NCBI GenBank assembly: GCA_003339415.1
Contig: PDHQ01000077.1
Location: forward strand, 1 to 64,000
Direction: 5' to 3'
Source of the DNA: Ophiocordyceps camponoti-saundersi (nom. inval.)
Taxonomy: Eukaryota; Ascomycota; Sordariomycetes; Hypocreales; Ophiocordycipitaceae
DNA length: 64,000 bases
Shown here: positions 36,720-47,459 of the stretch, in pieces
How positions within the stretch are numbered: position 1 is the stretch's first letter
Layout of the letters: each line of letters opens with the position of its first letter
Position numbers and translations under genes: made by a program
The notes under the pieces: generated by a model
The model's input: the letters and a program-made list of their open reading frames with translations, nothing else
Told to the model about the DNA's origin: nothing
Database searches by the model: none

Positions 36720-39060
36720 GAATATATCGTTTATCTATAAGCCCGTTATTCTAAATAAGTTAAAGCTAGCTATTATAAATAAAAAATATAAATTATATAA
36801 AGAGGGCGTTATATAAAGGTTTATACGATAATAATTATAATATATCTTAAACTAATATAATCTTAATTTTACTAGCCTATATAGCGGCTTTTTAATATAT
36901 AAAAAAGTATAAGGTAGATATTAATCTTATAATTCTTTAGGAAAGTATATATATATTATATAACTTAAAAGATTAGTAGACTATATATATACTTACGTAA
37001 TATTTTATAGTTCGCCTTAGTAGTTATATAACTTTATAAAAGTAAGTTTAAGAGTAAGAAGGAGGCGCTATAATATACGTAGAATTATAGGTAATTATAT
37101 AAGAATTTCTTCTTTACTATCGTTACCGTAGCCTTAAATAACTAGCTAGGATTTTTCGTAAGGGCTATCGTTTAGATTTTTTACCTCTTATATAAAACGT
37201 ATTTTAAAAATATATCTAGTAAGGTTTAAAGAAAGGTTATATTAAACGAAGGTAAAGACTTCCTATATAGAGAGGGTATTAATTTCCTTATAGTTAGAGG
37301 CCTCGAATAGTTATCTTAAGGTAGTAATAATACCTTATTACCGTAATCGTATAGTAAGTATATAATTATTTTTTTTTTATAATAATAAATATAAAAGGAA
37401 AAGTTTTATATAAGTTTTTATTATATAGGAGTATAATCGGAATTTTAAACTATACCTTTTTCTCTATAAGTATAATAGGGAGGGAGCGGAGATAGGGTTT
37501 AACCTATATCGTACGAAATCTAGTTAGTTTTATAGGGAGTTTAAGGATAATATCCTAGCCGTCGAAACTAAAAATACGGAAAGGACCTTATTATTTATCC
37601 TTTTTACGCTAAATAAAAACTTCGCTTTAAAAAAGAAGCGATAAGATATTATATAAGTTAGGTTCGTTTTAGGTATAAAGAGCGCGTAAAATATCCGCTT
37701 AAGCTTTAATTTATTATACTTATTTTATAGCGCGCTAAATTACTTAAGCTCTTATAATAATATTAGGGGCTAGGGGCGAGTTATATAAAATATAGGGGTA
37801 AGCGCTAAAAATAAGAAATATTAGGATAAGGCTATCTAATTTAGCTATATTATTAATAGCCTTAATAGCTATCTAAAAAATAATTATATTATTAGTCTTA
37901 ATACTAATTTCCTATTATAAGATATTATATACCCGCCTAAGGGGGGCGTATATATATTTAACCTTACTAATCGCCTAATACGCTTTGATAGCTACTTTTT
38001 TATATATAATACCGAGTAATTTCGCGTTCGTACGAAACTCTAAAAAGGAAAAGTTAGTCCTAGTATTATAAAAGATAATATCTAATAAGCCTTAGTATAT
38101 ATAAATCTAGCACTTATATAAGGCGTTCTAAGTATTTACCGCTAATATATTTTATACGAAGGCGGCTATTTAGAAAAATATAGCTTCGTTAATAGCGTAT
38201 AAGACCGGCTTACTACTAAGGTAAAAGATATTAATAATTAGCGAGTAGTTAAAATCGTAGTTATTTTTAAAGGAGAATTTAAATCGCCGAGGTTTTAAGT
38301 TATATAATTAGTATTAATAGTATAAATATTAGATCGACTTAAGGGCTATAAGGGTTATATCCGAAAAATTAGCCTTTTTTAGTAAATTATAAAGCTATTA
38401 TATATAGGGGTAGCTAAAACGTTAGTAAAGCTATCGTAACTCTTATTCTATATAATATAACGTAGATTCTTATTTCGAGACGTTAAAGAATAAATATCCT
38501 TATTTCCTAATAATAGGAACTATTATATTATCGTATTATACGATAATATCCCTTATATTATCGTAAAAGGCACGAAGGCGGTTAGTATCTTTAAGATAGA
38601 AAAGGAATAAGGTAGTAATATTAAGAATATAATATAGAACTTTACCGAGGGGGTTTCGTACGATAATAGTTCCGATTAGCTAAATAGGTTTTAAGAAGCT
38701 AAAATAGATCGTATTCTTAGTTAAGGTTTAGTTAATAATCGTATAAGGGTATTCCCGGATATAGGCTTCTGCTTATAATTTACCTACGGTTAAGATTTAC
38801 GTAGCTCCTATATTTTAAAGCTTACCTTAGTATATCGTATAATATATATTAGAAAGAAGGAATTATTCCGTAAGAACTGCTAGGGCCTTTAATTAGTAAA
38901 TATTATCGCTAGTAAAGCGGTATATATAGGCCGCTATAGTAAAAAATAAAACCGCGTTTTCGCTACTAATAATTTCTTCTTTAATATTAGAGTCTTTATT
39001 ATATAATTATAAAAACTAGGAATCTTATCTATTAGAACTTTCGTACGATAAGAGGAATAT
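36720..39060 (+). pseudogene. M block E, part 1: giant decayed gene, unassigned
   Basis: A single plus-strand frame (codons starting at 37387 and every third base) stays free of all but RIP-type stops from about 36720 to the L4 insertion. Legible runs include ILKIYLVRFKERLY (about 37201), ERVLISL*LEASNSYLKVV (about 37270), LYPFLY-type blocks, YPPKGGVYIFN (about 37930) and FTYGQDLRSSYIL (about 38778). It is rich in Leu, Ile, Lys and Arg. It reads on across the L4 insertion into 42662, giving about 1,350 codons in all. I recognise no polymerase, integrase or helic­ase motif and do not assign a function. Confidence 0.6.
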
Positions 39061-39568
39061 TATTAGAATATATATATCGCTAGCTGCTTAGGAATATAAC
39101 ACGCGTTAAATACGCGTAGCACGCGTTATAAAGATAACTATCTCTATATAAATAAAGTAGGAGGTTAGGGATATATATAAAAAGGAGTTAAACTCGAGAT
39201 AATACCGATCCGAGACTAGTATAATATTAATATAATATACGAAGTTAATATAGGAGGAGGATAGGGAGGTAGTTAGTAGGAGAAGGAACGTATATATAAT
39301 ATACTTACTTTTCTATACTTTTTAAGAGAGAGATAAGTTATAAGTAGAGTTATTATTTAATCTTTTATAACTCTATTAGCTAGAGTATATCGTATAGTAA
39401 ACGTAATATTCCTATATATTATATAATCCGGATAAGTTACCCGAACCTTATTATTTAGGTTAATATAATATATATAATCTAAGTTTAATTTATTAGTATC
39501 TTTATTATAAGAAGTTTATAATACGATTTTAGCTACCTATTCGGCTTAGGAAGGATACCTAACTAATA
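39061..39568 (+). repeat. L4 copy 1, left LTR
   Basis: 508 bp, direct repeat of 42149-42656. The next bases (39569 on, CTAATTAGTAATAAAG) resemble the region after the C2 5' LTR and are the likely primer site. Confidence 0.93.
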
Positions 39569-42148
39569 CTAATTAGTAATAAAGCTAGGTTATATCGCGG
39601 ACTTAATTACCTTTTATTACTTAAAACTCGGTTAACTAATATAAGCTAAAATACCGGCTTTATTATTATTTAACCTTAGTTTAGATTAGAAATAGAAAAG
39701 TAATTTAAATAGTAAATATTTATTAAAATACTAACTTTTAAGAAATTATAATTATTATTTCGATAATATATAGATATATTTTAACTAATATTTAATTAGT
39801 AACTCGATAATTCGAATATCTTAGTACTTAGTAATAACTTACTATAAGTTAATATTATTTATTTTTTCTTCTCTTTATTTTTAATTTAAGATTTTTAGGA
39901 ATTTACTTTAATTTTAACCCGAGGTCCTATTAACCTTAAATTAGTTTTAATAATTACTCTATAACTATTATTTACTAAGCTTTTATAAATTTAGCACTAA
40001 AAGTTTTTTATAATTAAGTTAATTTAGTAATATATAAGAGATAAAAATAATAAAAGAAAAAAAAATAAATAATAAGAAAAAAAAAAAAGTAAAATCCTTA
40101 AAATTAAAATCCCTTACCCCTACTCCTAACGCGGACGTTTAGGAGGGCGCAACGCGCAATAATCGCGTAAAGCCGGCTAAGTAATATTACTATATTAATA
40201 ATATCTATTAGATATCGACTTAAATATAAATAGGGATTAGATTATTATTAGACTTATTTCGGCATGCTAATTTTTATATAAAGGCGTATTATCGCCTATA
40301 AATATAATAAGAGCTTACGTAAAGGTAATAATAGCTAGGATAGTTTATTAAATTAGTATTAATTTATATAAAGTTAAGTTTTAATAAGCTATATATATAT
40401 CGTTATACCGGATACTTTTTTTAGCGTATTAATAATAAGCGGTTACTAATTAAGATACCTATTCCTAATAGGCGTTAATTTTTAGCTCCTATTTACTTAT
40501 ATAGCTAATATAATTTTAATATAGGGGTACCTTTTTAATATCGCCGCGCTAAATAGCGTTACGCCGCGCTTAAGATAATAGCGTAAGTAGCGGCGGGGAT
40601 ATAAAAAAATTACGCTTAATAAGTTATACTTAATAAGGCGTAATAAGCGTTACTATAAAAGTAAGTAACGGTATTCGCGGGCGCGGGCGAAAAGTAATTA
40701 TAGATACCGTAAAAAGAGCTTATAAGGGGCGCGTAAAAAAGATAAGGGTAGGACGCGCGTAATACGCGTTCGAAGCTAAATTTAGAGTATATTAAAAACT
40801 AAGTTAATCTTAATTTATAACTAATATAAATTAAAGCCGGAATTAATATACTTTTACGCTACTAGCAAATTAAAGCTTTAAGAGTATCGTTATTATTAAT
40901 ATTATTCTCGGACTTAGGACTTAAAATAATAATCTAATAACCGCGTAGAGCGGTAAGTATATAAGGGGGCGGTCTTAATATATAATAAATCTTAAGTTAA
41001 GGTTAATAAAAGCTTACTATAATATTAACTTAGGATTAACTTAAACTTATTTTCTTATATATAATAATAATAACGATAATAATAATAATAATAAAGGTAA
41101 AAAGAAAAGGAAAGGAATAAGGAGCTTAGGCGTAAGGTAATTTATAAGTAAGGTGCTAAGTTACTAATTTACCCCGCTAAATAAGGTATATACCTACCCC
41201 TCTTATAAATAGTATATCGGTATATATTAACCCCTCTTACGGATATAAGAGGTATATACTTTCTAAGTATAAATATCCCCCTCCCCCCCCCCCTTTAAAA
41301 TTTTTTTTTTCCCCTTCCCTTTTTACGATTACCTTAGTTTTTCTTATCCGTTTTTCGCGGATAACCTAGCGAAAATTTACTAGGTATCGCGTTTTTTATT
41401 TAGTATACTATATTATATTTATTCTTCGTTTCTCTAGTCCTCGGATTAGAAAGAAAATACTATTAAGGGATTACGGTACCCCCGGGGTTAAGAATTACGC
41501 CGCCCCGGGGTATTATAATATAAAAACTATAACGACTTAGTAAAACTATAAATATTACGGTATAGGAACGCTTAGTGCTATAGGAAGGAGATAACCTTTA
41601 CTAGCTACGGGGGTTTATTAGTTAATAGGGGAGATTCCCCCTTACGCGGCTAGTATTTACCGGGGGTTTTTAAAATAAGACGCCCCGGTAATATCCCCGT
41701 AGCTAGCTTATATTATATTTAAGGGAGTTATTTACTAATCCCGGGGTCTAGAAGCGACTAAGCTTTAGGACCGGCTTATAGCGGCGGCTAATAATATATA
41801 GCGTTAAGCCTTATATTAGCGATAATATATAGCGTTAAGTTTACTACCTAGACCTTATCTATTATTTACGAAATATAAATAACGGGGAGACGCGATATAT
41901 AGCTTAACGCGTACTATTTTAGGAAATTATACTAGAACTATTAAGAAATATATTAAATATCGGTATAATATTAACTTAAGTTTATTTATAAATTAGTAAG
42001 GTAAGGGTATCTACTAATCCTAAACTATATAAGTCCTTAAAGGTAAAGAAATAATTCGATTTATAAAAGCTACTAAAAGAACCTAATTATACCCGAACTA
42101 CTTACTCGATAAATATATATTCCTAACTATAAAAAGAAAAACTATTAA
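39569..42148 (+). other. L4 copy 1 interior, non-coding
   Basis: No legible frame. It holds A-rich tracts (about 40040-40090), an (AAT)n run (about 41065-41095), a C-run/T-run pair (41278-41318), GC-rich palindromic patches (about 41485-41515) and an imperfect duplication containing ATAATATATAGCGTTAAG (about 41791 and 41821). An A/G tract (42130-42140) just before the right LTR is the likely polypurine tract. Confidence 0.7.
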
Positions 42149-42656
42149 TATTAGAATATATATATTACTAGCTACTTAGGAATATAATACGCGTTAAATA
42201 CGCGTAGTATATATCGTAAAGATAACTATCTCTATATAAATAAAGTAGGAGGTTAGGAATACGTATAAAAAGGAGTCGAACTCGAGATAATACCGATCTA
42301 AGATTAATATAATATTAATATAATATACGAAGTTAATATAAGAGGAGGATAGGGAGGTAATTAGTAGGAGGAGGAACGTATATATAATATACTTACTTTT
42401 CTATACTTTTTAAAAGAGAGATAAGTTATAAGTAAAGTTATTATTTAATCTTTTATAACTCTATTAGCCGGAGTATATCGTATAGTAAATATAATATTCC
42501 TATATACTATATAATCCGGATAAGTTACCCGAACCTTATTATCTAAGTTAATATAATATACGTAATCTAGGTTTAATCTATTAGTATCTTTGCTATAAGA
42601 AGTCTATAATACGACTCTAGCTACTTATTCGGCTTAGGAAGGATGCTTAACCGATA
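42149..42656 (+). repeat. L4 copy 1, right LTR
   Basis: 508 bp; followed by TSD AATAT, after which block E of M resumes in frame. Confidence 0.93.
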
Positions 42657-42661
42657 AATAT

Positions 42662-44470
42662 ACTAAATTTTTCCTTTATAAGGGGGTCCTAGCTTATTTC
42701 TTTATAACTAGTAAGGTATTACTTACGTGCGCGTTAGATATCGTCCGATTTATAGTTCGTAGATTAATATCTTTCTTTTTTATATATAAAGTACCGTTAT
42801 ATTATATAAAGTTAAAACTAGCGTCGCGGTAAGGAAAAACGTTATATAAGGGGCGATCGTTATTAGCGGGGAGTAAAAGAAGATTATCTAAGGTTCGTAT
42901 AATACTTATTATAATTAAGGTAGCGTTATTCGATAAAGAACTAATTAGTAGTTTTATCCGTAGCGATAGTAAGGGAGGAACGGAGGTAATTAATAAATAT
43001 TTCGTATAATATATCTTAGAATATTATAGCTAATTCGAGTTCTAAAACGCCGCGATAAGCTCCTATAATAGTAGTAAGAAGTTACTTTTCTCCTTAATAG
43101 TTAAATTTAAGGGCTTATTAAATAAGTTAAAGTTTATTAAGAAGGGTATTAAGTAAATTTATTATAGTTTTATCGGGGTTTTCTTATCGTACGATATTAA
43201 AAGAAAAAGTAGTTTAATCTATTTAGTATAACGAATAGTTTATATAAGTATTAAAGTATATATTTAAAAAAATATAAATTTTATCTTATTATTTATCCGA
43301 TCTAATAAAATATAAATAATAATCCTAAGCTTTATCTAAAAAGATATTTAGAAAAATAGCGTAAAATTAATCTTCTATTATACTAATATAGGAGTAATAG
43401 CTAATAAAAATCCTAGCCTTATCGATTAGTATATCGTATAGCCGCCTTATATAATTCTAATCTTTTCGCTAACCCTTAAGAAAAGCGGTAACCTTATCTA
43501 GGGAGATTAGTTTATTTGCTACTTTTCGTATTAGTAATAGTATATAAACTTATACGATACTTATTAAGGCTTAATTTATCGGTTCCGGGAGGGTCTAAGT
43601 CGGGGTTACTAAAGGTAGCTATATATTTAAGTTATATAGAGTAATTAACTTCTACGTAAAAGTCGTACGAAGTAGGGGTTTAGCTAAGATACTTCGTAGT
43701 AGCTATATTAAGATATATCTTAACTTAAGGGGCTATACTAAGTATAAAGCTTATATTATATAATCTAGAAAAGTTAGTTCGGAAAAGGGGGGGTAGTTTA
43801 ACTATATAAAAGGGGCTCCTTATAAGTTAGGGCGTAAAACGTCTTTTAGTTTAGTCTTAAGGAGTTATATAAAGCGTTTAATTAATATACCGTTTCTAAT
43901 AAGTAGGATATATTATACGATTATAATTTAAGTTAGTTCTTTTAAAAATATATAGTAGATATATTTTAGCTAATAGTAGGTTTATCCTTAAAGTTCCGAT
44001 TAGATTATACGAAGAAAGTTATCCTTATAAAGGTTAAAGTAAATAATATCGTATATCTACTAAGTAATAAACGTTATTAATTTAACCTTATTAAGAGGTT
44101 ATATAAAGTTAAGTTATATATCTTAATAAACCAGGTTCGTACTTTATAATAATATTTATACGCTAGTATACCTAATATAGCTTAGAACTATCTTATATAT
44201 ATTCTAAGAGTGGGAAAAACCGGAGAACTTAGAGTAAAACCCTCCCCTTAAGTATTACCTTAGTTTAGGGCCGGACTAAGTCCGCACCTAGTACTCTATA
44301 CTTTAGATAAGTCTAGTAATAATAAGTAATTAGGAAGCCGATATATCCTCCGAAGCGGAGTTCGCGGTAGTAAGAGTGCGCGTAGTCCGGGTTTAGTATA
44401 GAGTCCGTATAGCTACTTATTTTCCTAGGCGTTATTATCGCTATAAACCGAATTTCCGCGCTTAATTATA
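42662..44470 (+). pseudogene. M block E, part 2: continuation of the giant decayed gene
   Basis: With L4 and one TSD copy removed, the part 1 frame runs on unbroken by anything but RIP-type stops. Runs include GVLAYFFITSKVLL (about 42690), KELISSFIRSDSKGGTEV (about 42935), KLLFSLIVKFKGLLNKLKF (about 43080) and LKFRLDYTKKVILIKVKV (about 43985). The end is unclear near 44470, where the frame becomes Ser/Pro-rich (GSKSARSPG at about 44370). It is basic and probably nucleic-acid-binding by composition only. Confidence 0.6.
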
Positions 44471-46320
44471 ATATCCTAAATAATCTATTCGATCGAGGCT
44501 TTATTAACGTAATTAAGGAATATATAAAAGTTCTATTAGCCCGTAACGGACTTTATAATAGCTAATCTTAAAAAGCGGCCTAATTATTATAGCGGAGCCG
44601 CGGATAAGTTCGGAGAGGAGGTTAAAGGCGAAGCTATTATATTCGCCTTTTAGCGTTTCTACCCTAGCTACTATTAGACTCCGGTTAGCGCCGAAAAGGG
44701 AGGAGGGGCGGTATATATAAAATTCCGATCTATAAATCTCTAAGGTTAGGAAATATAAATATCTTTCGCTTAGTTTTACGCTACTCTTATTTTAAAGTAA
44801 AGTTAACTTTACTTAAGGTAAGTCCCCTAATAAAAAAGGTAATAGTACGGTCTCTTTCCGTATATTATAAGGTAAGCTAACTTACCCTCCGTATATAGAG
44901 AGGCGGAGTATTAGCTATATTATAGCTTCGCTATATAATATTTAGCGATATATCTAAGCTAATAATATTTAAAATATTACCGGGGTTAAACTTTTAGCTT
45001 ATATAATTTTATATTAAAAATCTCCGCTTATATTACTATACTTTTATTATAGATCTAGTTCGCGTTTATTACGCTATTAATAATAATTATAAGGGAATTT
45101 CGCTAAGTTCCTAAATAATATCTTTTCGCGTATAGTCGTATTATTAAAACCTTATTCGAAAATTCGATCTTTTTTTAAAAAGCCTCCTTCTTACCTTACT
45201 ATAAGGCCCGCGCTAATACCCCCTTTATAATAAAAGTATAACCTCCGCTAGTTAAGCGTACCTTTTTTTTAAAAATAATATAAAATTACCTTAAATTAGA
45301 CTAGAGCTTATAAATAGTATTTTAGAATATTACTATAATATTACCGCTAGGTAATTTCCTTATAATAAAGGCTTAGCTTTACTTATAGAGTCCGTAATTA
45401 ATACTTATTATAGTTACCTTAAGGTTTTAAACTTAAAGCGGAGTAATAATAAAGTTAGAGTAAATTATAAGCTAACGCTTATATTACCTAAGAATTTATT
45501 TTTTAATAGTTTTCTCTAGCGCTTTAGCTATAATTATAGCTTATATCGGAGGAGTTCCGCTCCCCTTAAAACTATAAAAAAAAGAGGAAACCGCGGCCGT
45601 AATAGCTAAGGAAATATTACTAATTAATAGAGTTAAAGTAAAAGGGGCGCCTCCCCGGACCCTCTTAGACTCCGCTACTTATTCGATAATTACTTATATA
45701 AAGATTAAAGTATCCCCTAAAATAATCTTACTAATACTTACCTTAGCTTCTAATAAGGTAAAAAGTATAGTAAACTTTTAAGTCCGAGCTTACTATAATT
45801 TAGAGTAAAGCTATATTTTAAGTAAAAAATTTTCGCGGTTACGATTAACTTATATAATATTACCCTCCCCCCCGGAGTTACTCCGGGCGTAGCTTAAGGC
45901 TATCGCTACGGGGTAATAGAAAAAGCGGAGTCTGCTTATAATATAAGAATAAGAAGTCTATATCCGTATCGCTTTAAGCGCGGGATCCGTAAAATATATA
46001 AAAGTTATCGAGTTCGTACTTTAAGTTTAGATATAAAAGTTAACTTTACTTTTTTCTATTATTTCGTTATATAAAGCTAAAGTCTCGTTTATTACTATTA
46101 TTATAATTAACGTATTTACTATTTCTTATTTAACTTCTAAGGTTATAGAAGCTATATTATTATTATTATATTTCCGGAACGCTATTAAAGGTAATATCGT
46201 ATAACTAATAAAAAAATACTAAGCTAAATATAGCTTTTCGGTAAAGACTTTATTATTAGTAAGTATTATATATTACCTTAATCTTTTAGTCTTAATAGTA
46301 GCACCGGGCAAAAAATAGCT
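44471..46320 (+). pseudogene. M block F: decayed coding stretch, unassigned
   Basis: Plus-strand frames with RIP-type stops continue to about 46320. Legible runs include KRPNYYSGAADKFGEEVKG (about 44570) and, near the end, an Ile/Leu/Val-rich helical stretch (about 46090-46300). Opposite-strand frames are also fairly open at the end, so strand is less sure here than for block E. No family is recognised. Confidence 0.4.
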
Positions 46321-46471
46321 CTTCGGTAAGAATTAGTGTTAAGAAGTAAGGTAAAAGTATAGGTATCGGTTAATAGCGGGCATAAGGGCTCTTCGGTATC
46401 GTACGATACCTATCTCGTTACTTTAGCTAATCTATAGTTAACTAATAATAACTAGTATAACTATTAATTAG
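46321..46471. other. M right end with palindrome and likely primer site
   Basis: GCTCTTCGGTA occurs at about 46318 and 46388. GGTATCGTACGATACC at 46395-46410 is a perfect 16-bp palindrome. On the minus strand the bases next to the LTR (46471 downward) read CTAATTAATAGTTA and later TAGTTAACTATAGATTAG. Both resemble the sequences after the 5' LTRs of C1 and C2, which suggests a minus-strand primer-binding site here. Confidence 0.5.
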
Positions 46472-46772
46472 TATTAAGTAATCTTTACACGTACGTATAA
46501 GTAAGAGAAAGTAAAGGTAACCTATATTAAGTATAATTAGAGATAGATACCTTTCCTTTATTATACGAGGAAGAGCGGCTATATAGCTAGATAATACTTT
46601 ACTTCTATACCCTCCTTCTTCTTATCTAAGCTACCTCCTACCTCCTAAGTCGTACGAGGCACGACTTAAGTAGTGATATATGTTTCGTTAGAGGCTTCCC
46701 TATATCCGTGCTATCCTCTATATATATATCGTATAGCAGATATAAAGGGGTATAGAGAGATAATATCTAATA
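46472..46772. repeat. M right LTR
   Basis: 301 bp, direct repeat of 21968-22272; followed by TSD ATAAC at 46773-46777. Confidence 0.9.
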
Positions 46773-46777
46773 ATAAC

Positions 46778-47043
46778 CTTAAGATAAAGATAAGGATAAG
46801 ATTTTTCTAAAAATAATAGGAGGAAAAAATTATAATAATAGTAATACGCGCTTGAAATTACTTATACCTTACCTCGAACTAATAATAAATAACTACTATT
46901 ACTCTAATTACGCGCGTACTCTTATAACTAATAACGCGTTTTACTTATACGTAACCTTTTCTTTTTTACTTTATTATAATATATTTATAATAACTTATAA
47001 CTATCTTATTTTAATATTTAATTATTTAAAATAGGGAGATAGT
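46778..47043 (+). other. G2 3' end: remaining non-coding stretch and polypurine tract
   Basis: This is the last part of the G2 extra 3' region after M. The minus strand may hold the upstream start of the antisense frame seen at 20293-21967. A purine-rich run at 47027-47042 directly before the 3' LTR is the likely G2 polypurine tract. A 60-codon open frame here (46852-47034, TTG start) is low-complexity and is not taken as a gene. Confidence 0.6.
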
Positions 47044-47454
47044 TATAATAAAGTTATAAAATAATTATATATAAAAGATAATTATAAGGTTATATAAGTA
47101 TTATAAAGCTATTATAATATAATACTAAAACTAGTTAGAAAATATATAATATATTTCTAGTTAGGATAGAATAGTTAGATATAGAAAGTAAGTCCTTAAA
47201 CTACGCTAAGGTTTTAGATAAGACCCTAGGAGTCGTAGTTTATATCGCGAGGAGTTTACCCCTAAGTTATAATCCCCTTATATATAGTTCGTAATAATTT
47301 CTAATATTATAATTTAGTAAGAATTAGCTTTGCTCTTAATATAACTCCTAAAGTAAACCTCTATAATCTATATTTATATACTTATCTTTCTCTTTTCTAA
47401 CCTAATTATCGCTATCTCTCTTCTTTAGTATATCTTATATAAGCTTCCCTTATA
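47044..47454 (+). repeat. G2 3' LTR
   Basis: 411 bp, matching 388-798. It is followed by TSD GTAGT (47455-47459), after which the sequence of L4 copy 2 resumes. Confidence 0.92.
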
Positions 47455-47459
47455 GTAGT

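Larger units (their letters stand above)
39061..42656 (+). mobile_element. Non-autonomous LTR element L4, copy 1
   Basis: A 3,596-bp element with 508-bp LTRs (39061-39568 and 42149-42656) and TSD AATAT at 39056-39060 and 42657-42661. LTR ends are TATTAG and CTAATA (perfect 6-bp inverted ends in the left LTR). The 2.6-kb interior shows no gag or pol motif in any frame, so it probably moved using another element's enzymes. It splits the block E gene of M. A second, inverted copy hosts G2. Confidence 0.93.
21968..46772. mobile_element. Large LTR-bounded element M (undescribed type)
   Basis: Direct repeats of 305 and 301 bp bound 24.8 kb, flanked by the perfect TSD ATAAC (21963-21967 and 46773-46777). 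The repeats begin TATTA and end TAATA, as RIP-altered TGTTA...TAACA. Removing C3 and L4 copy 1 leaves about 15.9 kb. No reverse transcriptase, RNase H or integrase motif was found on either strand, though the minus strand was only sampled. Long decayed frames and promoter-like sequences lie on the plus strand, while the primer-site-like sequence (beside the right LTR) and A/G-rich tract (beside the left LTR) suit minus-strand retrotransposition. It sits in the extra 3' region of G2. Confidence 0.8.
388..47454 (+). mobile_element. Ty3/Gypsy chromovirus G2 with nested insertions
   Basis: A complete but dead LTR retrotransposon. Its 411-bp LTRs lie 46 kb apart and are flanked by the TSD GTAGT (383-387 and 47455-47459). 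The domain order, read through RIP stops, is gag with a CCHC knuckle, reverse transcriptase, RNase H, integrase and chromodomain. Removing G1, insert U, Copia C1 and M with their duplications leaves about 9.1 kb. Gag-pol accounts for about 4.9 kb of that. A further 3.4 kb between the chromodomain and the 3' LTR has a minus-strand frame and is unusual for a gypsy element. The target is L4 copy 2, whose sequence continues on both sides. Confidence 0.9.

Noticed and set aside
46852..47034. 60-codon open frame starting at TTG
   Set aside because: Low-complexity Tyr/Leu/Ile/Asn composition, no ATG, no neighbours or promoter. It lies in the G2 3' non-coding end before the LTR; chance openness in AT-rich sequence.
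47040..47454. Solo LTR at 47040
   Set aside because: Its partner at 388, the shared TSD GTAGT, and the continuity of L4 across both ends show it is the 3' LTR of G2.
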